Assembly (NCBI RefSeq): GCF_011382985.1
Contig: NZ_CP049933.1
Coordinates: forward strand, 1,240,001-1,304,000
Source: Leucobacter coleopterorum
GTDB lineage: Bacteria; Actinomycetota; Actinomycetes; Actinomycetales; Microbacteriaceae
DNA: 64,000 bases
Direction: 5' to 3'
The notes under the pieces were generated by a model. That model had not been told where the DNA came from, did no database searches, and saw only the letters and a list, made by a program, of their open reading frames with translations. Position numbers and translations under genes: made by a program. Below, piece after piece: positions 35,319-46,091 of the stretch (position 1 is its first letter; each line of letters begins with the position of its first letter).

Positions 35319-38231
35319 ATGGGTGTGATGACGAGCACACTGCTCGCGCTCGCACTCATCTCGCTTCTCACCCACCCCATTGTTCGGCAGTTCGGGCGCA
35401 AAACGTTTATTGGTCTGGCTGCCGCAATGGCTGGCGCCTTTGCTGCCCTGTTCATCGCGGTTGCGCCGGTGTTTTCTGGTGAAGTGATCACCGAATCATT
35501 CGAGTGGATCCCGCAGCTGAACATGACGCTTAGCTTTCGCTTAGATGGGTTCTCCGCGCTCTTTGCACTACTCGTGACCGGGGCAGGTGCGCTGATCCTG
35601 CTCTACTGCGCCTATTACTTTGAAGAGGGCGAAGCGGGGCTCGCTCGTTTCGCTGCGGTCTTCATGGGCTTCGCGGTTGCCATGCTCGGACTCGTGCTCG
35701 CGGACGACGTCTACCTGCTCTTCATCTTTTGGGAGGGGACGACGATCCTGTCGTTTTTGCTCATCGGACACGTCACGAAACTGCGAACCGCAAACGCGGC
35801 CGCGCTTCAGGCGTTGATGGTGACCACCTTCGGGGGACTCGCGATGCTTGTGGGGTTTGTGTTGCTTTCACAGGCGGCTGGAACAACACTCCTGTCTGAG
35901 ATTGTCTCCAATCCTCCGCAGGGTGCGCTCGGCACAGTCGCCGTCTACCTGGTGCTGGCCGGCGCGCTCTCAAAATCGGCTATTTTTCCTTTTCATCTGT
36001 GGCTTCCGGGCGCCATGGCCGCGCCGACCCCGGTGAGTGCTTACCTGCACGCCGCCGCGATGGTCAAGGCGGGAGTCTATCTGATCGCGCGCATTAGTCC
36101 TGGTTTCGGAGACGTGGTGGGGTACCGCGAGACACTCGTGATCCTTGGCGCGATCACAATGCTTAACGGTGGAATACGTGCACTCAAGCAGTTCGACATT
36201 AAGCTCATCGTCGCTCACGGCACGGTGAGCCAGCTTGGGCTGCTCGTGATGGTATTTGGTTTGGCGGATCCTCGCGCTGCTTTTGCGGGACTCGCGTTGC
36301 TCTTCGCTCACGCCGCCGCCAAAGCACCGCTCTTTTTGTCAGTTGGCATCATTGATCACGCCACCGGCACTCGCGACTTGCGCAAGCTCTCCGGGCTGGG
36401 GCGAAAGATGCCAGTGCTCTTTATCGTGACCGCCCTGGCCGCAGCCTCAATGGCGGGCCTGCCGCCGCTAGCAGGGTTCGTCGCAAAAGAATCCGCGTTC
36501 ACAGAGATGTTGAGCATAGGGGCAGACAGTCCGCTCGCCCTTTTTGCGTTCACGGTTGCTGTGCTCGGAAGTATTCTGACGGTCGCCTACATGGGCCGCT
36601 TTCTATGGGGCGCTTTCGCCCGTAAAACCAACACCGAAACCTGCACCGTGATTCACTCTCCGGGCCGCGCAATCCTCGTCGCCCCGATGGCCTTTGTAGC
36701 AGTTGCACTGTTTACTGGACTGTTCGCAAGCGCGATCGACCCCTTCATGCAGGCTGCGATTGCGCCTCAACTTGAGGGCGCAGAAAAGGGCCACACTATC
36801 GAGCACCTCGCACTGTGGCACGGGTTTACCCCGGCGCTGGGTGCTTCTGCTCTGGTCATTATTCTGGGTCTTCTGCTGGCCAAGTTCTGTTCGCGCACCA
36901 CAGCTGTATTCCGCACAGTGCCCGAGCGATTCTCCGCCTCACACGTGTACTGGCTGATAACACAGTGGCTTGACGTTGTTGCGGTGAAGTTGACCTCACT
37001 CACGCAGCGCGGATCTCTCCCGTTTTATCTTTCGGTGATCTTGATCGTTATGGTGGGCACCCTCGGAGGCACACTCATTGCGACGGATCAGTGGCCCGCG
37101 TCGTTTGAACTTATTACTTCGCCAGTGCAGATTCCGATCGCAATTGTGATGGTGGTTGCGGCCGTCTTCTCGCTTCGCGCGCGCACCAGGTTTCAATCCG
37201 TGGTGCTCGTTGGTGTGACTGGTTATGGCATGGCGGCGATCTTCGCGATGTCGGGAGCTCCTGACCTCGCCCTGACCCAGGCGCTTGTCGAGACCGTCAC
37301 GCTAATTGCGTTTGTACTTGTGATTCGCCGTTTGCCACAGCGGCTTGGCACTTCATCGACGAGGCGGGTCCGCTGGATCAGGATCATTATTGGTGCCTCG
37401 GTCGGACTGACGATCGCTGCGCTTGCCCTCGTGGCGCTAGGATCTCGCGTTGCCGAACCCATTTCACTGCAGTTGCCCGAACTGGCCTACAGCGGGGGCC
37501 ACGGTAGCAACGTGGTCAACGTGATGCTGGTTGATATTCGAGGGTGGGACACCATGGGTGAGCTCTCGGTGATTCTTGCAGCGGCCACGGGTGTCGCCTC
37601 GCTCGTGTTCTTGAACACCCGCGAAGATAACCGGCCCAAACTCAGCCGCAGCGCCGCACGCACGCAGGCGCGCGAGCATCTGCTGCGGGTGGTGGATCCA
37701 AAGGATCCGATGCGTCGCATCAGCTGGTTGCTTGCGGGTCGACACCTGGATCCTGCACGACGCTCGATCATGCTTGAGGTCGTGGTGAGGCTCATCTTCC
37801 ACGCCCTCATCATTTTGTCGATCTTCTTGCTGCTTGCCGGGCACAACGAGCCCGGTGGTGGGTTTGCGGGAGGACTCGTCGCCGGGCTTGCGCTTGTCGC
37901 GCGGTACCTCGCGGGAGGTCGCTACGAACTTGGTGCAACTGTGCCGCTTGACGCGGGACGCATTCTCGGTGCTGGCCTTGCCCTCGCCGTCACGATGGCA
38001 TTCGTGCCGATGTTCTTTGGGCAGGCTGCGCTTGCTTCATCGTGGGTCGATGTTGACCTCGGCATCTTCGGCACGCTGCCTTTTGTAACGTCTACGCTGT
38101 TTGATGTTGGCGTGTATCTCGTGGTGTTCGGTCTGATTCTCGATGTGCTGCGCAGCCTCGGCGCTGAGATTGATGAGCACGAAGAAAACGAGGCCTCGAT
38201 GACGGAGGAAGAGGAGGTGGAATCCCGATGA
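35319..38231 (+). CDS. mrpA: Na+/H+ antiporter subunit A (MrpA with fused MrpB domain)
   Basis: About 970 residues. The N-terminal two thirds is a proton-antiporter membrane domain homologous to complex I NuoL: FEEGEAGLARFAAVFMGFAVAM, KSAIFPFHLWLPGAMAAPTPVSAYLHAA cited by its ends, and AKAPLFLSVGIIDHATGTRDL. A DUF4040-like segment (MSGAPDLALTQALVETVT) and a C-terminal MrpB domain (HNEPGGGFAGGLVAGLALVARYLAGG) follow. The fused A+B form is common in actinobacteria. It starts the seven-subunit mrp operon that exports Na+ (and Li+/K+) in exchange for H+. I chose ATG at 35319. Confidence 0.95.
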   Translation: MGVMTSTLLALALISLLTHPIVRQFGRKTFIGLAAAMAGAFAALFIAVAPVFSGEVITESFEWIPQLNMTLSFRLDGFSALFALLVTGAGALILLYCAYYFEEGEAGLARFAAVFMGFAVAMLGLVLADDVYLLFIFWEGTTILSFLLIGHVTKLRTANAAALQALMVTTFGGLAMLVGFVLLSQAAGTTLLSEIVSNPPQGALGTVAVYLVLAGALSKSAIFPFHLWLPGAMAAPTPVSAYLHAAAMVKAGVYLIARISPGFGDVVGYRETLVILGAITMLNGGIRALKQFDIKLIVAHGTVSQLGLLVMVFGLADPRAAFAGLALLFAHAAAKAPLFLSVGIIDHATGTRDLRKLSGLGRKMPVLFIVTALAAASMAGLPPLAGFVAKESAFTEMLSIGADSPLALFAFTVAVLGSILTVAYMGRFLWGAFARKTNTETCTVIHSPGRAILVAPMAFVAVALFTGLFASAIDPFMQAAIAPQLEGAEKGHTIEHLALWHGFTPALGASALVIILGLLLAKFCSRTTAVFRTVPERFSASHVYWLITQWLDVVAVKLTSLTQRGSLPFYLSVILIVMVGTLGGTLIATDQWPASFELITSPVQIPIAIVMVVAAVFSLRARTRFQSVVLVGVTGYGMAAIFAMSGAPDLALTQALVETVTLIAFVLVIRRLPQRLGTSSTRRVRWIRIIIGASVGLTIAALALVALGSRVAEPISLQLPELAYSGGHGSNVVNVMLVDIRGWDTMGELSVILAAATGVASLVFLNTREDNRPKLSRSAARTQAREHLLRVVDPKDPMRRISWLLAGRHLDPARRSIMLEVVVRLIFHALIILSIFLLLAGHNEPGGGFAGGLVAGLALVARYLAGGRYELGATVPLDAGRILGAGLALAVTMAFVPMFFGQAALASSWVDVDLGIFGTLPFVTSTLFDVGVYLVVFGLILDVLRSLGAEIDEHEENEASMTEEEEVESR

Positions 38232-38737
38232 CGACGATGCCCCTGGTGCTGGTGGCACTCATGGCCGTGATGTACGCGTGTGGGATCTACCTCATGCTCG
38301 ATCGGACTCTCACGCGTCTGCTGCTTGGTTTTTTGCTGGTCGGTAACGCGACGAACCTGCTCATTTTTCTCATGTCAGGATCCTTTGGTGCCGCACCCAT
38401 CGTCGGTGAGGCATCCGCCGAAGATATGAGTGATCCGCTGCCGCAGGCGTTCATTCTCACTGCGATTGTGATCACGTTTGGGGTGAGTGCCTTCTTCCTA
38501 GCGCTCATTTACCGCTCGTGGCGGCTGGCACAAGACCGTGATGACACCGTGCAAGACGACGAGACAGATCTCGAACTGGCGACGGCAGACGAGCTCTCCG
38601 TCGATGAGGTCACCGATGAGGATCTCGCAGAGACCCCTGAGTTCTCCGATGATGATTCTGACGAGCCTGAAGATTCGGACAACCGCACTGAGCGTGCGGC
38701 AGCCGAATCCTCAGTAGAGGGGAGCGAACAGCGATGA
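38228..38737 (+). CDS. mrpC: Na+/H+ antiporter subunit C (MrpC/MnhC) with acidic tail
   Basis: The protein has 169 residues. The first 105 are a NuoK-like three-helix domain (LMLDRTLTRLLLGFLLVGNATNLLIFLM; DPLPQAFILTAIVITFGVSAFFLAL, cited by ends). The last 65 are strongly acidic (about thirty Asp/Glu) and look disordered, which is longer than usual for MrpC. Its ATG overlaps the mrpA stop (ATGA), and its stop overlaps mrpD. Confidence 0.92.
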   Translation: MTTMPLVLVALMAVMYACGIYLMLDRTLTRLLLGFLLVGNATNLLIFLMSGSFGAAPIVGEASAEDMSDPLPQAFILTAIVITFGVSAFFLALIYRSWRLAQDRDDTVQDDETDLELATADELSVDEVTDEDLAETPEFSDDDSDEPEDSDNRTERAAAESSVEGSEQR

Positions 38738-40458
38738 CCGTTCTCGTTCCGCTTGTAGTGTTGCTGCCGCTGGTCGGCGCAGCGCTTGCGCTCGCAGTAC
38801 CGGGAAGGCGCCGCCTTCAGCAGGGAATCACTCTGGTCGCCCTTGGTGGTGTCGTTGCGCTTGGCGGCATCCTCATGGTTGTGGTCAATTCCCAAGGCAC
38901 CCTGGTGATGGAGGTCGGGGGATGGGCTGCGCCGTTTGGTATCGCGCTGGTCGTGGATCGCGTCTCGGCGCTGATGCTCACCGTCTCGGCCGTGGTGCTG
39001 CTCGCGGTGTTTATCTTCTCAACGGGTCAGCGTCTCGCAGACGGTGACGAAGACGCCCCGGTTTCTATCTATTACCCCACCTATTTGGTATTGGGTGCGG
39101 GGGTGTTCAACGCGTTTATCGCGGGGACCTCTTCAATCTGTACGTGGGATTCGAGATCCTGCTTGTGGCCAGCTACGTGTTGATCACCCTGGGTGGTACT
39201 GCGCAGCGCATTCGCGCTGGCGTGACGTATGTTGTGGTCTCGCTTGTGTCGTCGGTATTGTTCCTCGCCGCGATCGCCATGATCTATGGGGCGACCGGCA
39301 CCGTCAACATGGCGCACCTGACCGTAAGGATTGCGGAGCTGCCGTCCGAGGTTCAACTACTCCTGAACCTGATGCTGCTCATTGCGTTCGGGATCAAAGC
39401 CGCCGTGTTCCCGCTCTCCTTCTGGTTACCAGACTCGTACCCAACGGCTCCGGCCCCGGTCACGGCAGTGTTTGCGGGTCTGCTGACGAAGGTTGGCGTC
39501 TACGCGATCATTCGAACGCAGACGCAGCTGTTTCCAGATTCCAGCGTCGACAAGCTGCTCCTCATTATCGCGGGGCTCACCCTACTCATTGGGATACTTG
39601 GTGCCGTCTCGCAGCTAGACATTAAGCGTCTGCTTTCGTTTACGCTGATCAGCCACATCGGCTACATGATCTTTGGCATCAGCATGGCGAACGCCGCGGG
39701 ATTTGCAGCGACGATCTACTACATCACCCACCACATCATCGTGCAGACCACGCTCTTCCTCGCGGTTGGCCTGCTTGAGCGGCAGGGGGCACGACGTCGC
39801 TCTCTGGGCTCGGTGGCATGCTCAAGACCGCCCCCGTGATCGCCGTACTCTTCTTTATTCCCATGCTGAACCTCGGGGCATCCCGCCCTTCTCTGGATTC
39901 ATTGGCAAGATCGGACTATTTACCGTCGCGGCAGACCTCGCCACTCCTGGCGCCTACTGGCTGATTGGGATCGGCGCGCTTGTCTCGTTACTCACCCTGT
40001 ACGCGCTTGCGCGGGCCTGGGTGCTGGCATTCTGGCGGCAGCGGCCGAAGGCCGCTGGTGAGAGCGGGCGGGATCGGGCTGCCTCGCTTGAAACGGGACC
40101 GATCCCGACCCCTGGCGCTGCACCGGGACCGGCAACCGAGGCACTCCGGCTGCGCGAGCGCGAGGAAGCGCTTTTCGAGAGACTCCACGACGCGCCTGAC
40201 GCGCAGCCGCAGCGGGAACGCAAGACGATCCCGAAACTGATGGTTGGAGCCACGGCGGGCATGGTGCTTGTGAGCATCGCGCTGACCGTGTTCGCTAGTC
40301 CACTTTACGATTACTCTTGGAAAGCAGGGAAAGACCTTGCTCAGCCGGGCAAACTCGTGGAGCGGGTGCTGGGCAATTCTTCGAACGGTCTTGGTGGTGG
40401 CAGCGGGAAGACCGAACTGAGCGGTTCAGACGACGGTGAAGGAGGGGCCAATGAGTAG
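38734..40458 (+). CDS. mrpD: Na+/H+ antiporter subunit D (MrpD), three frameshifts
   Basis: The restored protein has about 575 residues and is NuoM/NuoN-like. Breaks near 39125, 39787 and 39882 are each repaired by one G (FIAGDLFNLYVGFEILLV, LERQGGTTSLSGLGGMLK, MLNLGGIPPFSGFIGKIG), yielding textbook MrpD sequence. Also visible are GIKAAVFPLSFWLPDSYPTAPAPV and QLDIKRLLSFTLISHIGYM, cited within limits by position near residues 215 and 300. A hydrophilic loop of about 70 residues (around residue 455) precedes a last membrane segment. Overlaps with mrpC and mrpE support one operon. Confidence 0.9.
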
Positions 40459-41019
40459 TAATCAGAACCTACCCGCACTCCCCACCGCTCGTCGCATCGA
40501 GTGGGGTGTTCGCTTGCACGAGCTACCACTGCTCATCGGGCTCGTACTGCTGTGGATGATGCTGTGGCAGACGCTCTCTTTGCTGTCGCTCGTGAGTGGG
40601 TTCATCGTCGCCTTTACTGTCATGCGCCTCTTCTACCTTCCGCCGGTTGAGCTAGCCGGCCGGTTTAACGTATGGTGGGCGGCACGTTATCTTGGTTTCT
40701 TCCTGTGGCAACTCGCGGTGGCCTCCTGCCAGGTTGCGTTGCTCGCTGTGCGCCCCGGCCCGCCGCCCAGAACTTCGATTATTGCGGTTAAGCTGCACAC
40801 TCGTTCCGACTTCATACTCACCATGGTGGGTTTGACAACTTCCCTTATCCCGGGTCGCTCGTGGCAGATATCGATCGCTTCGAGTCGACGCTCTACTTGC
40901 ACGTGCTGAACACTCCAACACAAAAGGAGATCACCAAGATGAGGCGCGAGACGCTGTACATTGAGCGTCTTCTTGTGATGGTCGTGGGATCTCGCGAAGA
41001 GATGCGGGTGCTTCGATGA
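40451..41019 (+). CDS. mrpE: Na+/H+ antiporter subunit E (MrpE), one frameshift
   Basis: The restored protein has about 189 residues, with N-terminal membrane segments (LLIGLVLLWMMLWQTLSLLS) and a C-terminal cytosolic domain. The given frame derails at SLIPGR. One G added to the GGG near 40850 gives LIPGSLVVDIDRFESTLYLH followed by VLNTPTQKEITKMRRE, the MrpE pattern. The stop overlaps mrpF (ATGA). ATG at 40451 overlaps the mrpD end. Confidence 0.88.
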
Positions 41020-41338
41020 CGATGTTCTCGACGGCTTTGCTCATCGCGGCTGGGATCGGCTTAACCGCCACCGCGCTCATGGCGCTCGTGCGCATTGTGC
41101 GTGGTCCTACCATTCTTGACCGCATGGTGGCCTCTGACGTGTTGCTCACCACGCTGATGCTTGCCGTCGGTGCTGACATGGTGGCGCGGCACCACACCGC
41201 GAGCATTCCACTGATGACGGTTATTGCCGCGACCGCAACCTTTGCGACGATCGTGGTGGCGCGCTTTGTGAAGCGCCGCGCTGCGTTGCAGGCCGGGGCA
41301 GAAGCAACGACAGACTCGGGGAGGCAACCCATGTTTGA
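41016..41338 (+). CDS. mrpF: Na+/H+ antiporter subunit F (MrpF), probably one frameshift at its end
   Basis: About 107 residues with three membrane segments and the family block RIVRGPTILDRMVASDVLLT. As given, the frame runs on into mrpG, producing a 225-residue fusion. One extra G in the GGGG near 41319 instead ends MrpF with TTDSGEATHV and a TGA that overlaps the mrpG ATG. This matches the overlap style of the rest of the operon, so the fusion is probably an artefact. Confidence 0.82.
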
Positions 41339-41693
41339 GCAGATCCTTGATCTCACCGCTCTGGTGTGTGTGGTTCTCGCTGCTCTGCTGTCGGTCGCCG
41401 CTGGCGTCGGGCTGCTCAGGTTTTCCGATGCGCTGAGTCGACTGCACGCGGCCACAAAGCCGCAGATCTTTGGGCTGCTGCTGGTCATTGCCGCGATCGC
41501 GCTCGATCAGCGCTCGATTGCGACACTCCTCGGCCTGATCCCGGTGTTTGTGTTCCAGTCGCTCACGGCGCCGATCGCGGCCCACATGGTGGGCCGCGCG
41601 GCGTACCGAACAGGTCAGCTCGACTCCGAGTCGCTTATTTTGGACGAGCTTGGCCCCGCGATCGAGCGCAGCGACAACGACATGACCCGGTAG
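41331..41693 (+). CDS. mrpG: Na+/H+ antiporter subunit G (MrpG)
   Basis: The protein has 120 residues with three membrane segments. The family pattern is GVGLLRFSDALSRLHAATKPQ followed by a short ITEHP-less region and SLTAPIAAHMVGRAAYR. It ends the mrp operon and is convergent with the gene that follows, 5 bases away. The ATG at 41331 is used as the start for the reasons given for mrpF. Confidence 0.88.
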   Translation: MFEQILDLTALVCVVLAALLSVAAGVGLLRFSDALSRLHAATKPQIFGLLLVIAAIALDQRSIATLLGLIPVFVFQSLTAPIAAHMVGRAAYRTGQLDSESLILDELGPAIERSDNDMTR

Positions 41694-41698
41694 AGAAA

Positions 41699-43626
41699 CT
41701 ACAGCTGTGCGACGATTTCGTCTGCTCGTTCTGGTTGGCCAGTTTGGCGAAGCAGATCAATGAGTTCGCTCGCCGTGTGAGCGCGCTCTTCACGACGCTG
41801 AGCCACGCTGAAACCCTCGAACGCTGACTCCAACGACCACAGCGCGTCCGTGGTCTGACCGTTTTCAAGCTGCACCTTGCCAGCAAGCCAGAAGGCGTGC
41901 GCGGCGTCGGCGATCCTGCCCAGCTGCGCGAACTCTTCGCCCGCTGAGGTCGCCTCTGCGGCGGCCTGCTCCAAGCCAAAGCCAGACGGACGCTGCTCGG
42001 GAGCTGCTGCCGCGAGGGATCGGGCGAAGGTGTCACGAAGTGTCGCACGCTCGAGTAGCCACTCGGACCTTCGGCGCTCCGCGAGATCTTCGCTGAGCCC
42101 TTCGGCGTTAAACTCCTCGAATCGCTGTAACTCTTCTTGGGTGATCCGAAGCAGAGTCTCGGGATCGTTCATGCGCGCGGCGATGGGCGCCCACGCTGTG
42201 AGTACAGCTGAGAGCGTGCCGGTGTTGCTGCCCCCAGTGCGTAGCCGCGAGACTGCGGCGGTGAAGAACTGGTGCGACGTTTCTTCCTCGTTGGCCAAGG
42301 CAGCGCACTGCGCCGCCTCAGCAAACGCGAGCCCGGAGCGTTCGAGCCAGCCCCCTGATTCCAACAGCTTTGCGGCTTCCGCATAAAGCGGGATTGCCTC
42401 GCCGTAGGCCTGCTGTGCAGCGAGTCCCTCGGCCTTGGCGAGTATCGAATCGGGTGCCGTTGGCGGGGTAGCCGTGCTCACTGACGCCGTGCCTTCAGCG
42501 GAGCCCTCAATCGCGGAGGTGGCTTCCGTACCGACGTCAAGCGCGTCAACGGGGGACTCCGCGAGTGGCTTCTCTACTCGCGTGGCGGCGAGAGCACGAT
42601 TGATCGATCGGGCGTACATATCGTTCCCGTTGCGTGCGTCGAGATCTCGAGCCAGCCCCTGTGCAGCTGCAAGCACCCAGGCCTGCAGACCCGCAACGGT
42701 GTTCCACTCGGGTTCGCGGAACCCCGTTGGTAGTTCGCCGTGATCAAGGTTCGCCGATAAACCGGCGAGCACCCCCAAATAGAATCGCAGGTGGTAGGCG
42801 GGACTCTCACCCTTGGTCAGGGCCTCGGGTAGTCGTTACGCAGCAGACGAAGCGCCTGTTCGAGGCGGCCACCACGGGCCAACGTTTCGAAGCCGTATCC
42901 ACGAGCAGAAGCAAACTCGGTCGGTCCGCCATCGTCGGTTGCGAGCGCTCGCTTGTGCATCGTGAGCGCAAGGTCAGGATCGCCACTCAGCAGGGCGGCA
43001 AGTGCAATTCCGTACCAGGTGCGAGTCGGCTCGATGTTGCACGAGCTGTCTTGGGTGAGGCCCAGTTTGACGGCCTCGTCATAGCGCTCAGCCGCGGTGA
43101 AGTAATCGACCTGTTGGCCGATGGTGCAGGCGCGGCAATCTTCAAACTCGTCACGCAGCCCCGTAATCCACTCCAGACGGAACGCATCCGTGTCGGGGTG
43201 GCCGGTGTGCCAAGCCCAGCGAAAACGGCTCATTCGCACCGACGAAACACCGTGCCCCGCAAGTTCGAAGCGACGCTCCATGTCGTCGAGAAATGCGACG
43301 GCTTGGGCGAGCGAGATTTGCGGATACTCGGCGAGGTCACCCGCCACCCACTTGAACTCCCAGAAGAGGTTTCGCTCGTCGCCCTCGTCGAAGAGTTCGG
43401 GGCTTTCATCCCAGAGTCGCAGGGTGCGGGCAAAGGCGGAGAACGACTTCACGCCCTGATCTGAAAAGCTGTACGCCTCGACCAGGTCGAGAAGCGCCTC
43501 TGCCAGCAGCTCCTTCGGGCCCTCCGTCTCAATGCGGCGTGTGATCGCCTCACTGGCTGATGTTCGCGCGGTGCCGTATGGCATGCGTCGAATGTCGTTG
43601 AGTTCGCGCTGTACTGTTGCGATCAC
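41699..43626 (-). CDS. Large hypothetical protein, helical repeat (TPR-like), partner of the HSP90-like gene (frameshifted)
   Basis: The restored protein has about 642 residues. It is rich in paired amphipathic helices (AQAVAFLDDMERRFELAG, YDEAVKLGLTQDSSC, PLYAEAAKLLESGGWLERSG, AAAEATSAGEEFAQLGRI), suggesting tetratricopeptide-like solenoids, without a named domain I can assign. The frame break near 42818 is repaired by one C (RNDYPEALTKGESPAYHL). The GTG at 43626 overlaps the stop of the restored HSP90-like gene (GTGA), so the two are coupled. It probably works with that ATPase as a cochaperone or client-binding partner; this is inferred. Confidence 0.72.
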
Positions 43627-45453
43627 AGGTTGCCTTCCTGGGCGGGGCGCCAAGGGCGCCATCGAGGAGTGTTCCAAGGGCGTCGGTGAGTGCCGCTGAT
43701 TCAGACGAGCGGAGACCATCACCGGCGAGCATCACGGCCGACAGATACAGTGAACGCAAGCCCGCATCAAACACGTCACCGGGTGGTGCTGTGAGTAGGC
43801 GTCGTACGACACTCGAGGTGTCATTCAACACGAGGGTGCGCGTGCGGGACTTGGAGTCGCCCGCGAGTGAATCGAGCAGACCGTCCCAGCGTCCAGGTTC
43901 TGCTTCGCGTTCGCGGTTCAGCTCTCGACGGTGCTCACCGTCGGAGTCGCGCAGCAGCATCGCGGGCACGGTCTCGGGCGAGAACTCGCGCACGACCACG
44001 TCGCAGTCATCGGCTTCGAGAACTGTGCGAGCGTGAGCCACCGCGTCTGTAATCTCCCAATCGCGGCTCAGGTCTAGCTGCCCAAGCACCTGCACCAGAT
44101 CTGAGCTCTCCAGCTCTCTCACACGCCAACCGGGGCGCTTTCCGAGGCGCTCCATGAGGTCAGCATCGTAGACATAGCCTGCGTTCACCACAACGAGTCC
44201 CTGAGCGCGTGCTACAGCGGCAACTCTGCGATATGCCTCGGTAGTGGTCGTGTAGACAACCTCGCCCGCCTTGGCGGCCTGTGCCAGTGTCATCGGGCCG
44301 TCCGTGGTTTCAAAGGGGAGAATTTCGGAGACCAGATCGAGCATCGCTGGATCTGTAAGCGCGAGGCCACGTAGCGCGAGGTGATGGGTCGCAATGACCG
44401 TGCGTGCGAGGGGTGAGGATCCGCGTAGCTCTGAAAAGGCCCACTGTTTGAGCTGCTCGCCGATCGCTTCGCGCACCCCCATGAGCACCTCATCATCGTG
44501 CAGTTGCTCGCGTGACGCGGTGGGTGACAACGAGTTGGTGTCGAGCACGGCGCGCACAAAAAAGGCCCAGTCGGGCAGCACCCGGTCGACACGGGGACCA
44601 AGCAGCATACGCTTCGTGTAGACACGGTGCTGGCCAGATCCTGGCGACACCGCCTGCGGCAAAATGAAGGCCACACCGCTCACCCCGCAACGGGCAGATC
44701 AAGGTTGATGCTGCCGAGAGGTGTGAAACCGAAGGTGCGCTCGCAGTACTCGTTGAGCGCTCGCTGCCGCGCTGCGGGCGAGGGGTGCTTGATGCGCCAG
44801 GGGAGTTCAGGCTCGGTGATTCGGCGCCAGACGTCATCTGAGGCATCGGAACCCTCGAGCTGCGTGCGCACGGCAATGTCAAAAGGCAACAGGGACGCGT
44901 ACTCGGTCGCGAGGGCGAGTACGGTGTCGTGCGCCATCCAGTGCGCGACGTCTGGTCGGCCTGTGAGGCGCACGGTGGTGCCGGGGATGGTGGCATCAGG
45001 ATCCTCGGTGATATCGAAGGTGCCGTCTGCTCGGCCGAGCCAACGAATCGGGTGGATCCCGCACGCGCCGAAAACGAACGTACCTCGATGGTTTCGGCAA
45101 CCATAAAGGCGGCGAGCATGCCGATCCCGAACTGACCGATGAACTCGGCTCGGCCGATCCCGAATTCCTCATTTCGTTTCGAGGATCGTCCAATCGTCGC
45201 CAGCATTTCTGTGGCCTCTGTAGCAGTGAGTCCGATGCCGGTGTCGGTCACCTCAAGTGTGGGCGACCGTCTTCGTCGGTGCCAGCGCTCAGCCGAATCT
45301 GGGCGGGGTATTGGCATCGAGTTCACGACGCGCGGTTACTGCATCGACGGCGTTTTGAATGAGCTCGCGCACATATACCTGCGGACCCGAATAGAGATGG
45401 TGAGAGAGAAGGTCGACCATTCCAGAGAGGTCGACTTGAAAGCGTTTAGACAC
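43623..45453 (-). CDS. HSP90-family ATPase (HtpG-like), five frameshifts
   Basis: The restored protein has about 611 residues. It starts SKRFQVDLSGMVDLLSHHLY with the GHKL ATPase motifs VRELIQNAVDAVTARR, EVTDTGIGLTATEATEML, and EFIGQFGIGMLAAFMVAE. The middle domain has RVYTKRMLLGPRVDRVLPDW. Breaks at about 45295, 45262, 45070, 44690 and 43650 are each repaired by one G or C; with five bases restored the length becomes a multiple of three and ends GALGAPAQEGNL with a TGA overlapping the next GTG. It is shorter and divergent from canonical HtpG, fitting the HSP90-like subgroup seen with a YbjN-like gene and a TPR-like gene in actinobacteria. GTG at 45453 overlaps the upstream gene. Confidence 0.8.
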
Positions 45454-45945
45454 TGGGTGCGTTCTCCGGGTTGTACTTCTCCCAGACCTCGGGGTAAGCC
45501 TCGTTCAAGCTGTCGTAAAAGGCGTTGGCGGTGTTGATCGCGCAGAGCAGCTGCTGCGAGAGCTGACCGTCGGTGAGGCCCTGCTCAAAGTCGACGTTGT
45601 GCTCGGTATGCACGCGCACCATGCCCTCGTCGTCAATACGCGCGTAAGTTTTTGGCCACAGCTTCTGTGAGTTCCAGGAGTTGCAGAGCTCCAGGGCACG
45701 ACCGAACTCGGTTCCCGGAAGAATGCCGCGCCACGCGCCACGAATGCAGAACAGCTCTTCGTTGTTGCCCGTCACAAAGAAGTAGTATGAGGCGGCTTCC
45801 CAACCTCCTCCGATGTCGCCGTCTTCGTCGACACCGTAGTTCCATTCTTCGCGGTCGAGGCCAGCTTTCACCCGCTCCTTCGAGAGGGTTGGAGGGTGTC
45901 TGCACCGCCAAGTGAGGGTGTGCTGTCCTTCGTGAAAAAAGCCAT
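45446..45945 (-). CDS. YbjN-like domain protein (frameshifted)
   Basis: The restored protein has about 166 residues, starting MAFFTKDSTPSLGGADTPPT after a GAAAGGA ribosome site. The core has WNYGVDEDGDIGGGWEAASY, FVTGNNEELFCIRGAWRG and DEGMVRVHTEHNVDFEQGLT, the YbjN/CesT-like chaperone-fold pattern. One C added near 45898 joins the N-terminus to the rest. It overlaps the HSP90-like gene by 8 bases and is the first gene of the three-gene unit, hinting at a chaperone-related module. Confidence 0.78.
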
Positions 45946-46040
45946 GCTCGTGTGTCCTTTCGAGGAAAAGTGCTCTCCTGAAGAATGCCACGTCAAGCTA
46001 TGAAACATCCTGGGACGCACGGGTGCTTCGCAACATCAAA

Positions 46041-46073
46041 GGCGGCCCGGATCCGAGCAGGATCCGGGCCGCC
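46041..46073. terminator. Strong GC hairpin between aceB and the YbjN gene
   Basis: GGCGGCCCGGATCC and GGATCCGGGCCGCC form a perfect 14-bp stem around GAGCA, 19 bases downstream of the aceB stop. There is no long T-run, so it probably terminates aceB with Rho or stabilises the 3' end. Confidence 0.7.
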
Positions 46074-46091
46074 TAGTTCTGTAGCGTGTGT

